A program made the position numbers and the translations under genes. From Limosilactobacillus oris DSM 4864 (lineage in GTDB: Bacteria; Bacillota; Bacilli; Lactobacillales; Lactobacillaceae): a DNA stretch of 39,876 nucleotides. The stretch is from the NCBI RefSeq assembly GCF_001434465.1, contig NZ_AZGE01000017.1, positions 1 to 39,876 of the forward strand. The letters are read 5' to 3'. Shown here one piece after another: positions 1 to 8,097 of the stretch; within the stretch, counting starts at the first letter, position 1, and every line of letters begins with the position of its first letter. The notes under the pieces are model-generated. The model did not search any database. It worked only from the letters and a program-made list of their open reading frames with translations, and was not told where the DNA came from.

Positions 1-27
1 TCCATCAGTACTTAAAATTGTAGAGCC
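1..27. repeat. Inward-facing end of a repeated element, left copy (probable IS terminal repeat)
   Basis: The first 27 bases are the exact reverse complement of positions 39849-39875. The GGCTCT tip faces into the window, so the body of the element would lie to the left, outside the window. A GGCTCT-type tip is reminiscent of ISL3-family inverted repeats, but no transposase is present to confirm that. Identical sequence at both contig ends is what an assembler leaves when it stops at a multi-copy element. Confidence 0.6.
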
Positions 28-89
28 ATTCGTTTAGGATCCAAAATCATCCTATCTTCTTCGCTGGCTCAAAACTTTATAAGAGTGAG

Positions 90-135
90 AAAAGACACCA
101 AGAATCGGTTGGCAAACTGATTTTTGGTGTCTTTT
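90..135 (-). terminator. Rho-independent terminator downstream of cshA
   Basis: Arms AAAAGACACCAA and TTGGTGTCTTTT can pair, with about 20 bases between them. The minus-strand product ends in a T-rich stretch. It lies about 155 bases beyond the cshA stop codon and is the first convincing terminator after it. Confidence 0.7.
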
Positions 136-291
136 GCCGCGCAGTTAGCCGACTTGGAGTAGGTCAACCACTTGACCCGGCAGCCAGCGATTGCGCTGAG
201 GCCTCATCATCTACCAAGTAGCTACGCGGTTGAGTTAATTTCCAGCCCCATATTGCTTATGCCGTTCAGTGGCACAGCCCTGGCACTTACT
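136..291. other. Intergenic stretch between the cshA stop and its terminator
   Basis: This holds the probable 3' untranslated region of cshA. I see no convincing reading frame, tRNA or operator in it. Confidence 0.4.
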
Positions 292-1788
292 TTATTCCTT
301 ATCCTTACGGTGGCGGATATTAAAGGCGTGGCGGCTGGAGTGGCTACGACCGTGATTATCACCGCGGTGGCCCCGTGAACGGTAACGGCCATTTCCCCGT
401 CGATTACCATTGTAGTGCCGGTGGTTGCCACCATGGTAATCAGTACGCTTACTACCGTGGTGACGACGTGGCAACGGGCGCTCCGGAGTAATCTTAACCG
501 GAACCTCGCTAGCCGCCTCCTTCGTCATATCATTGAGAAGGGCCGCAACCAGGTCCGTTGCGTCATGGCTCTCCAGGAGCTCCTCTGCGGCCTCTTTATA
601 CCGGTCAGTGGAATCTTGTGCGATTAACTCGTCAATGTCGTTAAAGGCGCTGGCAACCTGTCCCTTGAAGGCCTCTTCGGCAGAGGGAGGCTTCAGCGGC
701 AACATCCGTACCCGGGTCAGTTTTTCAATCTCATGCAAATATTCCATTTCATTTGGCGTTACAAAGGTCAGTGACGTTCCGTGGTGTCCGGCCCGACCTG
801 TCCGTCCAATTCGGTGGACATAGCTATCCGGATCGGATGGGATATCGTAATTATAAACGTGGGTCACACCGGAAATGTCGAGGCCCCGTGCGGCCACGTC
901 GGTTGCAACCAGAATATCCAGGTCCCCGTTCTTGAATTTCTTCATGATCTTCGTGCGTCGGTCCTGGGTGAGGTCACCATGAATTCCGGCGGCGTTGTAC
1001 CCCCGGGCAATCAGTCCCTTTGACAGCTCATCAACCCGCCGTTTAGTACGTCCGAAGACGATCGTCAAGTCCGGATCTTGGACGTCAATCAGCCGGGTCA
1101 TGATGTCAAACTTTTCGTAATCCCGGGCCCGGACGTAGTATTGGTCAACCAGGTCCGTCGTCAGTTCCTTAGCCTTAATCCGGACAGTTTCCGGGTTAGT
1201 CATGAACTGCTCGCCAATCCGCTTGATTTCTGGCGGCATTGTTGCCGAGAAAAGGAGGGTTTGCCGCTCAGCTGGCGTTTCCTTAATGATTGCTTCAATA
1301 TCTTCCAAGAAACCCATGTTCAGCATTTCGTCGGCTTCGTCTAATACAAGGGTTTGGATGTGACCCAGTTTGACGGTATGACGGTTAATGTGGTCACGCA
1401 GCCGGCCAGGAGTTCCGACGAGGATTTGGGGATGGTGCTTGAGGCTCTTGATCTGCCGGCGAATATCTGCACCCCCATACACTACTTGAACCCGAACACG
1501 CTTATCCTTGCCCAGGCGGTAAAGTTCCTCCTGAGTTTGGATTGCCAGTTCACGAGTCGGGGAGATAATCAGCGCTTGGATATTCGGGTTGTCCGTATCG
1601 ACGTGCTCAATAATCGGTAAGCCAAACGCGGCGGTTTTCCCTGTCCCTGTCTGGGCCTGGCCAATGACGTCCTGTCCTTTCAAGACCATTGGAATCGTCT
1701 GTTCCTGAATTGGGGTGGCCTCTTCGTAGCCGCTCCGCTTAATTGCTTTTAATAAACTTTGCGATAAACCTAATTCGCTAAACTTCAA
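292..1788 (-). CDS. cshA: DEAD-box ATP-dependent RNA helicase CshA
   Basis: An RNA helicase that unwinds structured RNA for ribosome assembly, mRNA decay and growth in the cold. The motifs appear in family order: the Q-motif near the N-terminus, AQTGTGKT (Walker A), PTRELAIQ, TPGRLRDH, VLDEADEML (DEAD box), LFSATMP, then in the second RecA domain VATDVAARGLD and HRIGRTGRAG. A basic tail rich in Arg, His, Gly and Asn follows, as in CshA-type helicases, and suits nonspecific RNA binding. An upstream in-frame ATG would add 16 residues, but AGGAGG at about 1796-1801 sits seven bases from a TTG codon at 1786-1788. Translation starting there gives a product beginning MKFSELGLSQ of 498 residues, so I use that start. 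murF lies 66 bases upstream with a hairpin in between. Confidence 0.95.
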   Translation of the reverse strand: MKFSELGLSQSLLKAIKRSGYEEATPIQEQTIPMVLKGQDVIGQAQTGTGKTAAFGLPIIEHVDTDNPNIQALIISPTRELAIQTQEELYRLGKDKRVRVQVVYGGADIRRQIKSLKHHPQILVGTPGRLRDHINRHTVKLGHIQTLVLDEADEMLNMGFLEDIEAIIKETPAERQTLLFSATMPPEIKRIGEQFMTNPETVRIKAKELTTDLVDQYYVRARDYEKFDIMTRLIDVQDPDLTIVFGRTKRRVDELSKGLIARGYNAAGIHGDLTQDRRTKIMKKFKNGDLDILVATDVAARGLDISGVTHVYNYDIPSDPDSYVHRIGRTGRAGHHGTSLTFVTPNEMEYLHEIEKLTRVRMLPLKPPSAEEAFKGQVASAFNDIDELIAQDSTDRYKEAAEELLESHDATDLVAALLNDMTKEAASEVPVKITPERPLPRRHHGSKRTDYHGGNHRHYNGNRRGNGRYRSRGHRGDNHGRSHSSRHAFNIRHRKDKE

Positions 1789-1801
1789 AAAATTTCCTCC
1801 T

Positions 1802-1845
1802 AAAAATGACCAGTCGACGGGTGAAAACATCACCAATCGGCTGGT
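1802..1845 (-). terminator. Terminator-like hairpin between murF and cshA (possible attenuator)
   Basis: ACCAG at 1809-1813 pairs with CTGGT at 1841-1845, and the stem continues inward through CGA/TCG and GGGTGA/TCACC segments. On the minus strand the hairpin is followed by TTTTT and then directly by the AGGAGG ribosome binding site of cshA. This geometry would end most transcripts from murF or tune cshA expression. Whether it really terminates is inference. Confidence 0.55.
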
Positions 1846-1854
1846 AATCAGTTA

Positions 1855-3234
1855 CTATTGTTCTTTAATTGCTGCTAGAACCTGCTCTAAATGCAGACCA
1901 TGACTGGCTTTCAATAGGACCATGTCGGCCGGATGCAGGTCGGCTTCCAAAGCGGCGGTTAACTGGTCGAGCTGGTCGGCCTGGTAATAGTGAATAGCTG
2001 CCGCGGGATAGCCCTGCTCCTGGAGCTTAGCCTGTAGGTACGCCATTTCTGCTCCCACCAGGTATACTTCTTGAATCTGAGCAGGGTTAATTTGCTCCGC
2101 TAGGCTAGCGTGCAGCCGTGGTGCGGCTTCCCCTAGTTCAAGCATGTCACCCAGGACCGCAATTCGCCGTCCTTGAACTGGCATTTCAGCGAGAGTCTTT
2201 AAAACCTGCTTTGCCGCTGTCGGGTTGGAATTATAAACATCACTGAGAATTTGAGCACCGTTCTTGCTCTTAAACCATTCCGCCCGATTTTCCGTTAGTT
2301 CGACGTTTGCCAGTGCCGTCTTAATATGGTTTGGACTGATGTGCAGGCGCTTGGCAACTGCCATGGCGGCAAGGGCATTGTTAACGTTATATTCACCCAC
2401 CATTGGGATCGTGAATTGCTCGTCAGGCCACTCGTTAACCTTAAATTCAATGGAGCGGGGCCCGGCGTTAACACTCGTTGCGTATAAGTCATCAGTTAAC
2501 TGGCGGCCAAAACGGGTTGTCTGTTGAGTGATGTCCGCCGCCCGTTCATTGAGCAGTGGCTCGTCACCATCGTACACAAAGAGGCCATCCTCTTTTAAGC
2601 CGTTTACGATTTCCATTTTGGCATCCGCAATCCGGTCCCGGGTACCGAAGAATTCGATATGGGCCTCCCCAATCATGGTAATAACCGCGATGTCCGGGCT
2701 AACCAGCTTGCTCAGGAAGTCGAGCTGACCGAACCGGTCCATCCCCATTTCAACGACTACCACCTCAGTGTTGGCTTCCATGTTTAGGAGAGTGACCGGC
2801 ACTCCAATTTCATTGTTAAAGTTGGCATAGGTCTTAGTAACGTTAAGTTGGGTGCTCAAAATGGAAGCAATCATATCCTTAGTGGTGGTTTTCCCATTGC
2901 TCCCCGTAACAGCAACAACGATTGGGTTGATTTTGCGCAGGTAGTATTTTCCCAACTCTTGAAGGGCTTTAAGGGGATCAGTTACCACTAAAACGGGATG
3001 GTCGCTGTTAGTTAATTCGTGATCACTAGCCCATAAAGTGGCGGCCGCACCATTGGTAAAGGCGGTTTCAACGTATTGGTGACCGTCATGCGCCCCTTGG
3101 AGGGGAACAAATAACGCTCCTTTTTCCAAATGGCGGCTATCGAAAGAAACACTGGTTACCTCAATGTCCTTCCATTGTTCAATCTCATTTTGCGCGTTAA
3201 TTGCCTTCGCAATCTCCGCTAACTTCATCTTCAT
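1855..3234 (-). CDS. murF: UDP-N-acetylmuramoyl-tripeptide--D-alanyl-D-alanine ligase MurF
   Basis: This cytoplasmic ATP-dependent ligase adds the D-Ala-D-Ala (or D-Ala-D-Lac) dipeptide to the UDP-MurNAc-tripeptide, the last soluble step of peptidoglycan precursor synthesis. The Mur ligase P-loop VAVTGSNGKTTTKDM is present, followed by the central-domain stretch NFNNEIGVP, VVVVEMGMDRFGQL, and the C-terminal domain with LSDVYNSNPTA and AVLGDMLELG. An in-frame start at 3306 would add 24 residues, but a TATAAT-type -10 box lies inside that extension (ATTATA at 3278-3283). ATG at 3232-3234 follows AGAGG at a suitable distance and gives 459 residues, normal for MurF. It is the gene immediately upstream of cshA. 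Confidence 0.95.
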   Translation of the reverse strand: MKMKLAEIAKAINAQNEIEQWKDIEVTSVSFDSRHLEKGALFVPLQGAHDGHQYVETAFTNGAAATLWASDHELTNSDHPVLVVTDPLKALQELGKYYLRKINPIVVAVTGSNGKTTTKDMIASILSTQLNVTKTYANFNNEIGVPVTLLNMEANTEVVVVEMGMDRFGQLDFLSKLVSPDIAVITMIGEAHIEFFGTRDRIADAKMEIVNGLKEDGLFVYDGDEPLLNERAADITQQTTRFGRQLTDDLYATSVNAGPRSIEFKVNEWPDEQFTIPMVGEYNVNNALAAMAVAKRLHISPNHIKTALANVELTENRAEWFKSKNGAQILSDVYNSNPTAAKQVLKTLAEMPVQGRRIAVLGDMLELGEAAPRLHASLAEQINPAQIQEVYLVGAEMAYLQAKLQEQGYPAAAIHYYQADQLDQLTAALEADLHPADMVLLKASHGLHLEQVLAAIKEQ

Positions 3235-3277
3235 TGAAAAGCTACCTCTTCTTTTGATACTTTGGTCTAGCTTTTTA

Positions 3278-3283
3278 ATTATA
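3278..3283 (-). promoter_or_regulatory. -10 box of the murF promoter
   Basis: The minus strand reads TATAAT here, about 44 bases before the murF ATG. No strong -35 box is visible, so the call rests on the perfect -10 and its position in the only gap between htpX and murF. Confidence 0.45.
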
Positions 3284-3339
3284 CCACCGTCGGGAAATAA
3301 AGGCATTCTTTAAGGAAAAACTATCTTGCTAAAAGAACG

Positions 3340-3372
3340 AAAAAAGCAGGTCCCGCCTTCCGCGTTCCCTGC
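3340..3372 (-). terminator. Terminator of the lemA-htpX operon
   Basis: On the minus strand GCAGG and CCTGC arms enclose a GC-rich loop and are followed by TTTTTT. It lies just past the htpX stop codon. Confidence 0.65.
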
Positions 3373-3379
3373 CTAAAAT

Positions 3380-4276
3380 CTACATTTGTTCTAGCCGTTT
3401 GATGCGAGCATCCAATGGCGGGTGAGTCGCAAACAAGTCGCTAAACCGGCGGTGACGACCATTCTCCTCTGGATCGCTAATATAGAGGCCGCTGCTGCTA
3501 GGCGCAACGTGTTTCATCGGTTGGGCCTCTTTGAGCTTTTCTAATGCGCTGATCATCCCGTGGGGGTTCCGTGTCAGTTCAACTGAACCGGCATCTGCTA
3601 AATACTCACGGTTACGCGACAAGGCCATCTGAGCAATTGTAGCTGCAAGTGGTGCCAGAATAATCAACAGCACCGACCCCAAAATCGCAAAGACACCCCA
3701 ACTATTATCATCGTCGTCATCGCTTCTGCTTCCGCCAAACCACCAGAAGTTGCCGGCAAAGTTAACCAACATGCTGATTGCCGCTGATAATGCCAACGCA
3801 ATCGTTTGAAGACGAATATCATAATTACGGACGTGACTCATCTCGTGGCCCATTACTGCCTCCAGCTCTTCACGGTTCATAATCTCCATCAAACCAGTTG
3901 TCGCAGCCACCGCAGCGTGTTCTGGGTTATTCCCCGTGGCAAAGGCATTGGGGCTCGGATCATCAATAATAAAGACCCGCGGCATCGGCACCTGTGCTAC
4001 CATCGCCATATCTTCGACCACGTGCCACAATGCGGGTGCCTCCTGGGCAGAGTGGATTTCGCGGGCATTGTTCATATTCATCACCACGTCCGTCGACTGG
4101 CCGATAATCACCGCCATATATACTAGGGCAATCACCCCAGCAATGATAACTCCACCAACCGCTGAGCGCGCAAACAAGTAGCCGATTGCCGCCCCGATTA
4201 GGGCCACCAGCAGAAAAAAGCCGGCCATCACGAGGACGGTTTTCCGCTTATTTTGTGCAATTTGCTGGTATAACAT
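3380..4276 (-). CDS. htpX: Membrane zinc metalloprotease HtpX
   Basis: An M48-family endopeptidase of the cell membrane thought to degrade damaged or misfolded membrane proteins. The protein has 298 residues with two N-terminal membrane segments (about 14-36 and 41-60), the zinc motif HEMSH at 144-148, the third ligand Glu at about 224 in REYLAD, and two further hydrophobic stretches around 158-178 and 195-218. A run of Asp residues (about 186-190) lies between the latter two. It starts ten bases after the lemA stop, and the lemA-htpX pairing is frequent in lactic acid bacteria. I infer co-transcription from the lemA side. The terminator at 3340-3372 ends the unit. Confidence 0.95.
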   Translation of the reverse strand: MLYQQIAQNKRKTVLVMAGFFLLVALIGAAIGYLFARSAVGGVIIAGVIALVYMAVIIGQSTDVVMNMNNAREIHSAQEAPALWHVVEDMAMVAQVPMPRVFIIDDPSPNAFATGNNPEHAAVAATTGLMEIMNREELEAVMGHEMSHVRNYDIRLQTIALALSAAISMLVNFAGNFWWFGGSRSDDDDDNSWGVFAILGSVLLIILAPLAATIAQMALSRNREYLADAGSVELTRNPHGMISALEKLKEAQPMKHVAPSSSGLYISDPEENGRHRRFSDLFATHPPLDARIKRLEQM

Positions 4277-4286
4277 CTAGCTCACC

Positions 4287-4847
4287 CTAATCGTCGAACG
4301 AAACCTTAGGCGCTGCCTTCGCACTTTCCGGTACCTGCAAGTAATCCATCTGTGTAAAGTGGTGCAGCTTCGCAACAATATTGCTAGGGAACGATTGAAT
4401 CTTTGCGTTCAACGCTGCCACCGTACTGTTGTACAGTTGCCGGGAATATGCAATCTTATTTTCAGTATTGCTTAGTTCCTCCATCAACTGTTGGTATTCA
4501 GCGCTCGCCTTCAAGTCCGGATAATTTTCCGAAACCGCGAATAAGGTCCGTAACGTTCCCGTCAATTGATTAGAAACTTCCATTTTCTTAGCATGATCAT
4601 CGTCAGGCACATTATTCAACGCGGTCCGTAATTCAGTCACCTTTGCTAGGGTAGAGGCTTCAAATTTACTGTACCCCTTCACCGTGGAAACTAAGTTTGG
4701 AATTAAATCATTCCGCCGTTGGAGCTGGACATCAATCTGACTCCAGGACTCCTGGGCGTGAACCCGTAACTGTACCAAGCCGTTGTACATCACAACGTAG
4801 ATACCGATGATGACAACTAATACCAGGATGACAATTAAAATAGCCAT
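4287..4847 (-). CDS. lemA: LemA family membrane protein
   Basis: A 186-residue protein with one N-terminal membrane segment (about residues 2-22) followed by a helical domain. The conserved LemA features are visible: WSQIDVQLQRRNDLIPNLV after the anchor, then FAVSENYPDLKAS and RQLYNSTVAALNAKIQSFPSN. The family fold is a helical bundle and its biochemical role is not settled; in several bacteria it is encoded with HtpX, as here. The ATG follows an AGGAGGA ribosome binding site. Upstream lies a gap of about 140 bases shared with the divergent phosphatase gene. Confidence 0.93.
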   Translation of the reverse strand: MAILIVILVLVVIIGIYVVMYNGLVQLRVHAQESWSQIDVQLQRRNDLIPNLVSTVKGYSKFEASTLAKVTELRTALNNVPDDDHAKKMEVSNQLTGTLRTLFAVSENYPDLKASAEYQQLMEELSNTENKIAYSRQLYNSTVAALNAKIQSFPSNIVAKLHHFTQMDYLQVPESAKAAPKVSFDD

Positions 4848-4922
4848 TCTGCTCTCCTCCTTTAAATTATTGTTAACATTTTACCAGATTTAATTCTCCG
4901 GGGGAAAGGCTCAGTTCTCCCC

Positions 4923-4952
4923 TTAGCAAAACTTTAGAATTTCTTGTATGAT
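4923..4952 (+). promoter_or_regulatory. Promoter of the tyrosine phosphatase gene
   Basis: TTAGCA (4923-4928) and TATGAT (4947-4952) are 18 bases apart, with a TG extension before the -10 box. The start codon is 34 bases downstream. Confidence 0.55.
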
Positions 4953-4986
4953 AAACTAAAAGAAATCAATCAGCGAGGTGTCAAAA

Positions 4987-5448
4987 ATGAACGTCTTATT
5001 TGTTTGCCTAGGCAATATCTGCCGGTCACCAATGGCCGAAAGCATGTTCCGCCAACTAGTCGCCAAGGCCAACCTTAGCCATCAAATCCAGGTCGACTCT
5101 GCCGGGACTACGGATTACGAAGAGGGCAAGCCGCCCTATCCCGGTGCGCGCCAAACGATGGAACAGCACGGGCTCCCCACCGCGGGCCTCGTTGCCCGCC
5201 CTATTTCCCAACGTGACTTTGCGTGGGCAGACTACATCATCTGCATGGATAACATGAACCTCGCCGCCCTCCAGCGCATGGCGCCTGCTAGTGACCTGCC
5301 TAAAATTCACCTGGCAAATGAGCTAGTTCCCGGTCACGAAAACGAGGAAATCCCGGATCCATGGTACACCCACCGGTTTGAGGAAACTTATCAAAGCCTC
5401 TACCGGGCGTTGCCACTGTGGTTAACTAAAATCGAAGGGGAACTTTAA
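4987..5448 (+). CDS. Low-molecular-weight protein-tyrosine phosphatase
   Basis: A cytoplasmic phosphatase of the low-molecular-weight family, which removes phosphate from tyrosine residues of proteins or from small aryl phosphates. The P-loop CLGNICRS has the catalytic Cys at residue 7 and Arg at 13, and the general acid lies in the IPDPWY motif near the C-terminus. An in-frame GTG at 4978 is part of the GAGGTG ribosome binding site itself, so the ATG at 4987 is the better start and gives 153 residues, the usual size. No kinase or capsule genes are nearby, so the substrate cannot be inferred. The stop codon abuts an intergenic structured repeat. Confidence 0.93.
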   Translation: MNVLFVCLGNICRSPMAESMFRQLVAKANLSHQIQVDSAGTTDYEEGKPPYPGARQTMEQHGLPTAGLVARPISQRDFAWADYIICMDNMNLAALQRMAPASDLPKIHLANELVPGHENEEIPDPWYTHRFEETYQSLYRALPLWLTKIEGEL

Positions 5449-5449
5449 G

Positions 5450-5650
5450 GCTGGCAAAGCAGCCCGATTCCTTGACAACGCAGTACGAAGCAGGCCTCCA
5501 GTACCCGGTAAAACCGAGTTCTAGAGGCCTGCTGTTGCTTTAAATGCTGATAACGGGAGGAAATTGGCCCATCCCCTTAGCTAATTTAAGGGTAAATAAT
5601 GCCACGGTGCAGTAGCCAACGAACTAGGCCCGCTAGCCCTACTCCTCCGC
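5450..5650 (+). repeat. Structured intergenic repeat, copy A
   Basis: It starts two bases after the phosphatase stop and ends just before the sortase stop. In order it shows GCTG/CAGC (5450-5463), then a strong hairpin at 5489-5533 with outer arms AGCAGGCCT and AGGCCTGCT around a core with CCAG and CCGG. Next come a third hairpin with CCCTTA/TAAGGG (5574-5592), GTGCAGTAGC (5606-5615 region) and a short CTAG hairpin near 5621-5638. The same elements in the same order occur in copy C, and the core plus third hairpin occur in copy B. The central hairpin could also terminate the phosphatase transcript, since a T-rich stretch follows. Confidence 0.6.
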
Positions 5651-5658
5651 TTTATTTA

Positions 5659-6372
5659 CTATGAATTCCGGCCGGTCGTGTACTTGTTGCTAAAGTTCTT
5701 CTGCACATTTTGTGGCGCCTGCTTGAATGGCTCGGACTTGATAAACCGCCCCCGCAGCATTAGCCGACGCTCACCATTAGCGTTACAAGTAATCAGCGTA
5801 ATAATCTTCTGTGGCGTATCATTGACAACTTCCACCTGGGTCGGTTCAATAAACGTCCGTTGGTAGAGTTTATACTCATACACCCGTTTAAGGTCGGTGA
5901 TGTACACCATCTGACCAACCTTGGCATGGTAGTAGAGTGGGGAGAACAGGATTTTACTCCCGTGGGCCATGTTGTGACCAGCCAACGCATAGTTACCCTG
6001 GCCCATTTTCATATCCGGCCGCATCGTCCCTGCTGCCAAGGCCAGGGTGGTATTGTTAACACCGTTCGCAATTGGAATCGTCATGTCAGCCGCCGGAACG
6101 GTAATTTCCCCGATGATGTTAATCGGCTGCTTTTGCGCCCGAACCTTTGCTACCGTTTGCAGGTTAAGATCCTGAACATCGCTATAATTATAGGTTGCCT
6201 TCTTGGCCGCATCCCGCTTAATTGTCTGCTGGGTGATTGTCGGGCGGTAATTGCCCACCAGCTGCTCTTTAATCTGCTGGTTAAAAATCAGGCACAGCGA
6301 AATTACCAGCAAGATTACTACTAATGTCCAGCGGAGCCAATTTGGCAGGCCGCGTTTTTTCTTTTTCTCCAC
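5659..6372 (-). CDS. srtA: Class A sortase (housekeeping sortase)
   Basis: A membrane transpeptidase that cleaves LPxTG-type sorting signals and joins surface proteins to peptidoglycan. The 237-residue protein has a Lys-rich start, a single membrane anchor (about 12-30) and a sortase domain. The catalytic residues are visible: His133 in LAGHN, Cys196 in TLITC and Arg207 in RLMLRGRF. A GTG start at 6370-6372 follows GGAGGA at six bases. No LPxTG substrate gene or pilus cluster is adjacent, in line with a general-purpose sortase. The C-terminal tail after the catalytic Arg is about 30 residues long and rich in Lys, Asn and Gln. Confidence 0.93.
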   Translation of the reverse strand: MEKKKKRGLPNWLRWTLVVILLVISLCLIFNQQIKEQLVGNYRPTITQQTIKRDAAKKATYNYSDVQDLNLQTVAKVRAQKQPINIIGEITVPAADMTIPIANGVNNTTLALAAGTMRPDMKMGQGNYALAGHNMAHGSKILFSPLYYHAKVGQMVYITDLKRVYEYKLYQRTFIEPTQVEVVNDTPQKIITLITCNANGERRLMLRGRFIKSEPFKQAPQNVQKNFSNKYTTGRNS

Positions 6373-6420
6373 ATTCCATCCTCCTCTACTAGACTTCCGC
6401 GTTTAGTCTACCACAAATAA

Positions 6421-6460
6421 AAAAGAAGGGCGATGAACAAGCAACCTTGTCCATCGTCCC
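6421..6460 (-). terminator. Terminator of rpmE2
   Basis: Arms GGGCGATG.ACAAG and CTTGT.CATCGTCCC pair around a four-base loop. On the minus strand they are followed by CTTCTTTTTT. It lies just past the L31 stop codon. Confidence 0.85.
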
Positions 6461-6480
6461 CCTGACACAAGCTAGCCGTC

Positions 6481-6726
6481 CTACTTGAGGCCGTACTTCT
6501 TGTTGAACTTGTCCACCGCACCATCGGCCTGGGTAAACTTTTGCTTACCAGTGTAGAATGGGTGTGAATCAGAAGTAACTTCAATCCGGATCAATGGGTA
6601 TTCATTACCGTCTTCCCACTTGATGGTTTCCTTGGAAGTAGCAGTAGAACCAGAGATAAACTTGTAACCAGTAGATGAATCTTCGAATACTACTGGGTGG
6701 TAATCTGGATGAATTCCTTGTTTCAT
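6481..6726 (-). CDS. rpmE2: 50S ribosomal protein L31 type B
   Basis: An 81-residue ribosomal protein of the large subunit. The sequence [20 protein letters not shown] is typical of the type B form, which lacks the CxxC zinc-binding motif of type A; no cysteine is present. Type B L31 often replaces the zinc form when zinc is scarce, but in lactobacilli it is commonly the only copy, so zinc control should not be assumed. A longer frame begins eight codons earlier, but that stretch contains the AAAGGAG ribosome binding site, so ATG at 6724-6726 is the start. A strong terminator follows. Confidence 0.95.
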   Translation of the reverse strand: MKQGIHPDYHPVVFEDSSTGYKFISGSTATSKETIKWEDGNEYPLIRIEVTSDSHPFYTGKQKFTQADGAVDKFNKKYGLK

Positions 6727-6819
6727 AACTTTATACGCTCCTTTTGCCATGAATCATTGCCTGAAACATAGATAATCAACCCTAATAGAATATCATGAAT
6801 CAGTTAGTAACGCAACAGC

Positions 6820-8097
6820 CTAGCTAATTTTTACTGATGTATCGTCTTCGATTGAAACATTCGCGTGCAGGCGGTTTAGTTTCCAAACAATCCGATCATA
6901 CCCCCGCAGGATATTCCCCGCATTATTGATCACAGTCGTCCCGTCCGCCATTAAACCGGCAATCGTCAACGCGGCCCCGGCACGAATTTCACCGGCACTC
7001 ACGTTTGCCCCGTGCAAGGCAGCCGTATGCTTGACAACAATCGTCCCATCATGGGCCTCAATCTGCATCCCCATCTTTTGCAATTCAGGGACGTGCTTGA
7101 CCCGCTTCGGGTAAATCGTATCAACGATTACGCTGTCCCCCTCCGCCAGTGACATTAGCGGGGTCAACGGTTGCTGGAGGTCCGTCGCGAAGCCGGGGTA
7201 CGGCATCGTCTTAACATGAATCGGCTTAAACTTAGTGGTTTTAGGCACATAAATGCGGTCACTGTCAATCTGAAGGTCGACACCCATCTCAATCATCTTA
7301 CTGGTGAATGACTCCAGGTGTTCCGGAATCACATTGTGGATCATGACCCCATCACCAAGTGCTGCCGCCAGTGACAGGTAAGTCCCCGATTCAATCCGGT
7401 CGGCAATAATCGTATGGGTATTCATCGACTGGAGAGTATTAACCCCTGTAATCCGGATGGTGTCAGTTCCAACTCCCCGAATTTTGGCACCCATGTTATT
7501 TAAAAATGTCGCTAAGTCAATAATTTCAGGCTCCCGGGCAGCATTTTCAATTACCGTTGTTCCCTCAGCACGAACCGCCGCAAGAATCGCGTTAATCGTC
7601 GCCCCTACGGAAACCATATCCATAAAAATACGGGCACCATGAAGACCATTTTGAGCCTCTAAATGAACGGTCCCCCCATTTTCACTGACCGTTGCGCCAA
7701 GGGCTTTAAACGCCTTGAGATGCTGGTCAATCGGCCGGGGACCAATATTGTCACCACCAGGAAAAGTTAACGTAGCACGGTGGAAACGACCTAACAGCGA
7801 GCCCATAAAGTAATAAGAAGCCCGTAAGCTCTTGATCGCTTTACTTGGAAGTTCAGCTTCGATGATTTGCGTTGGGTCAATGTCTAGGACGCCATGACTA
7901 AACTCAGACTTGACGTTCATCGACTTCAAAATGATCATCAGATTGTGAACATCCAAGATATCCGGTACTGTATCAAATTGTACAGGTGTATCCGCTAGAA
8001 TCGCGGCCGGAATTAACGCAACAGTACTATTTTTCGCGCCACCGATCGTTACTTCGCCCGAAAGCCGGTTTCCTCCTTGAATGATCATTCGTTTCAT
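6820..8097 (-). CDS. murA: UDP-N-acetylglucosamine 1-carboxyvinyltransferase MurA
   Basis: This enzyme transfers enolpyruvate from phosphoenolpyruvate to UDP-GlcNAc, the first committed step of peptidoglycan synthesis in the cytoplasm. The 425 residues show GGAKNS with Lys22, RASYYFMG, the loop PGGDNIGPRPIDQHL, SVGATINAILAAVRAEGTT and PGFATDLQQP with the catalytic Asp306. In Escherichia coli the loop carries Cys115, the residue alkylated by fosfomycin; here the matching residue is Asp116, read from codon GAC. Asp is a functional replacement in some MurA enzymes and makes them insensitive to fosfomycin. Many Gram-positives have two MurA copies and only one is visible here. RpmE2 follows downstream. 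Confidence 0.95.
   Translation of the reverse strand: MKRMIIQGGNRLSGEVTIGGAKNSTVALIPAAILADTPVQFDTVPDILDVHNLMIILKSMNVKSEFSHGVLDIDPTQIIEAELPSKAIKSLRASYYFMGSLLGRFHRATLTFPGGDNIGPRPIDQHLKAFKALGATVSENGGTVHLEAQNGLHGARIFMDMVSVGATINAILAAVRAEGTTVIENAAREPEIIDLATFLNNMGAKIRGVGTDTIRITGVNTLQSMNTHTIIADRIESGTYLSLAAALGDGVMIHNVIPEHLESFTSKMIEMGVDLQIDSDRIYVPKTTKFKPIHVKTMPYPGFATDLQQPLTPLMSLAEGDSVIVDTIYPKRVKHVPELQKMGMQIEAHDGTIVVKHTAALHGANVSAGEIRAGAALTIAGLMADGTTVINNAGNILRGYDRIVWKLNRLHANVSIEDDTSVKIS

Noticed and set aside
136-250. Possible tRNA in the leftmost gap
   Set aside because: No T-loop sequence (TTCGA) or cloverleaf pairing could be found on either strand.
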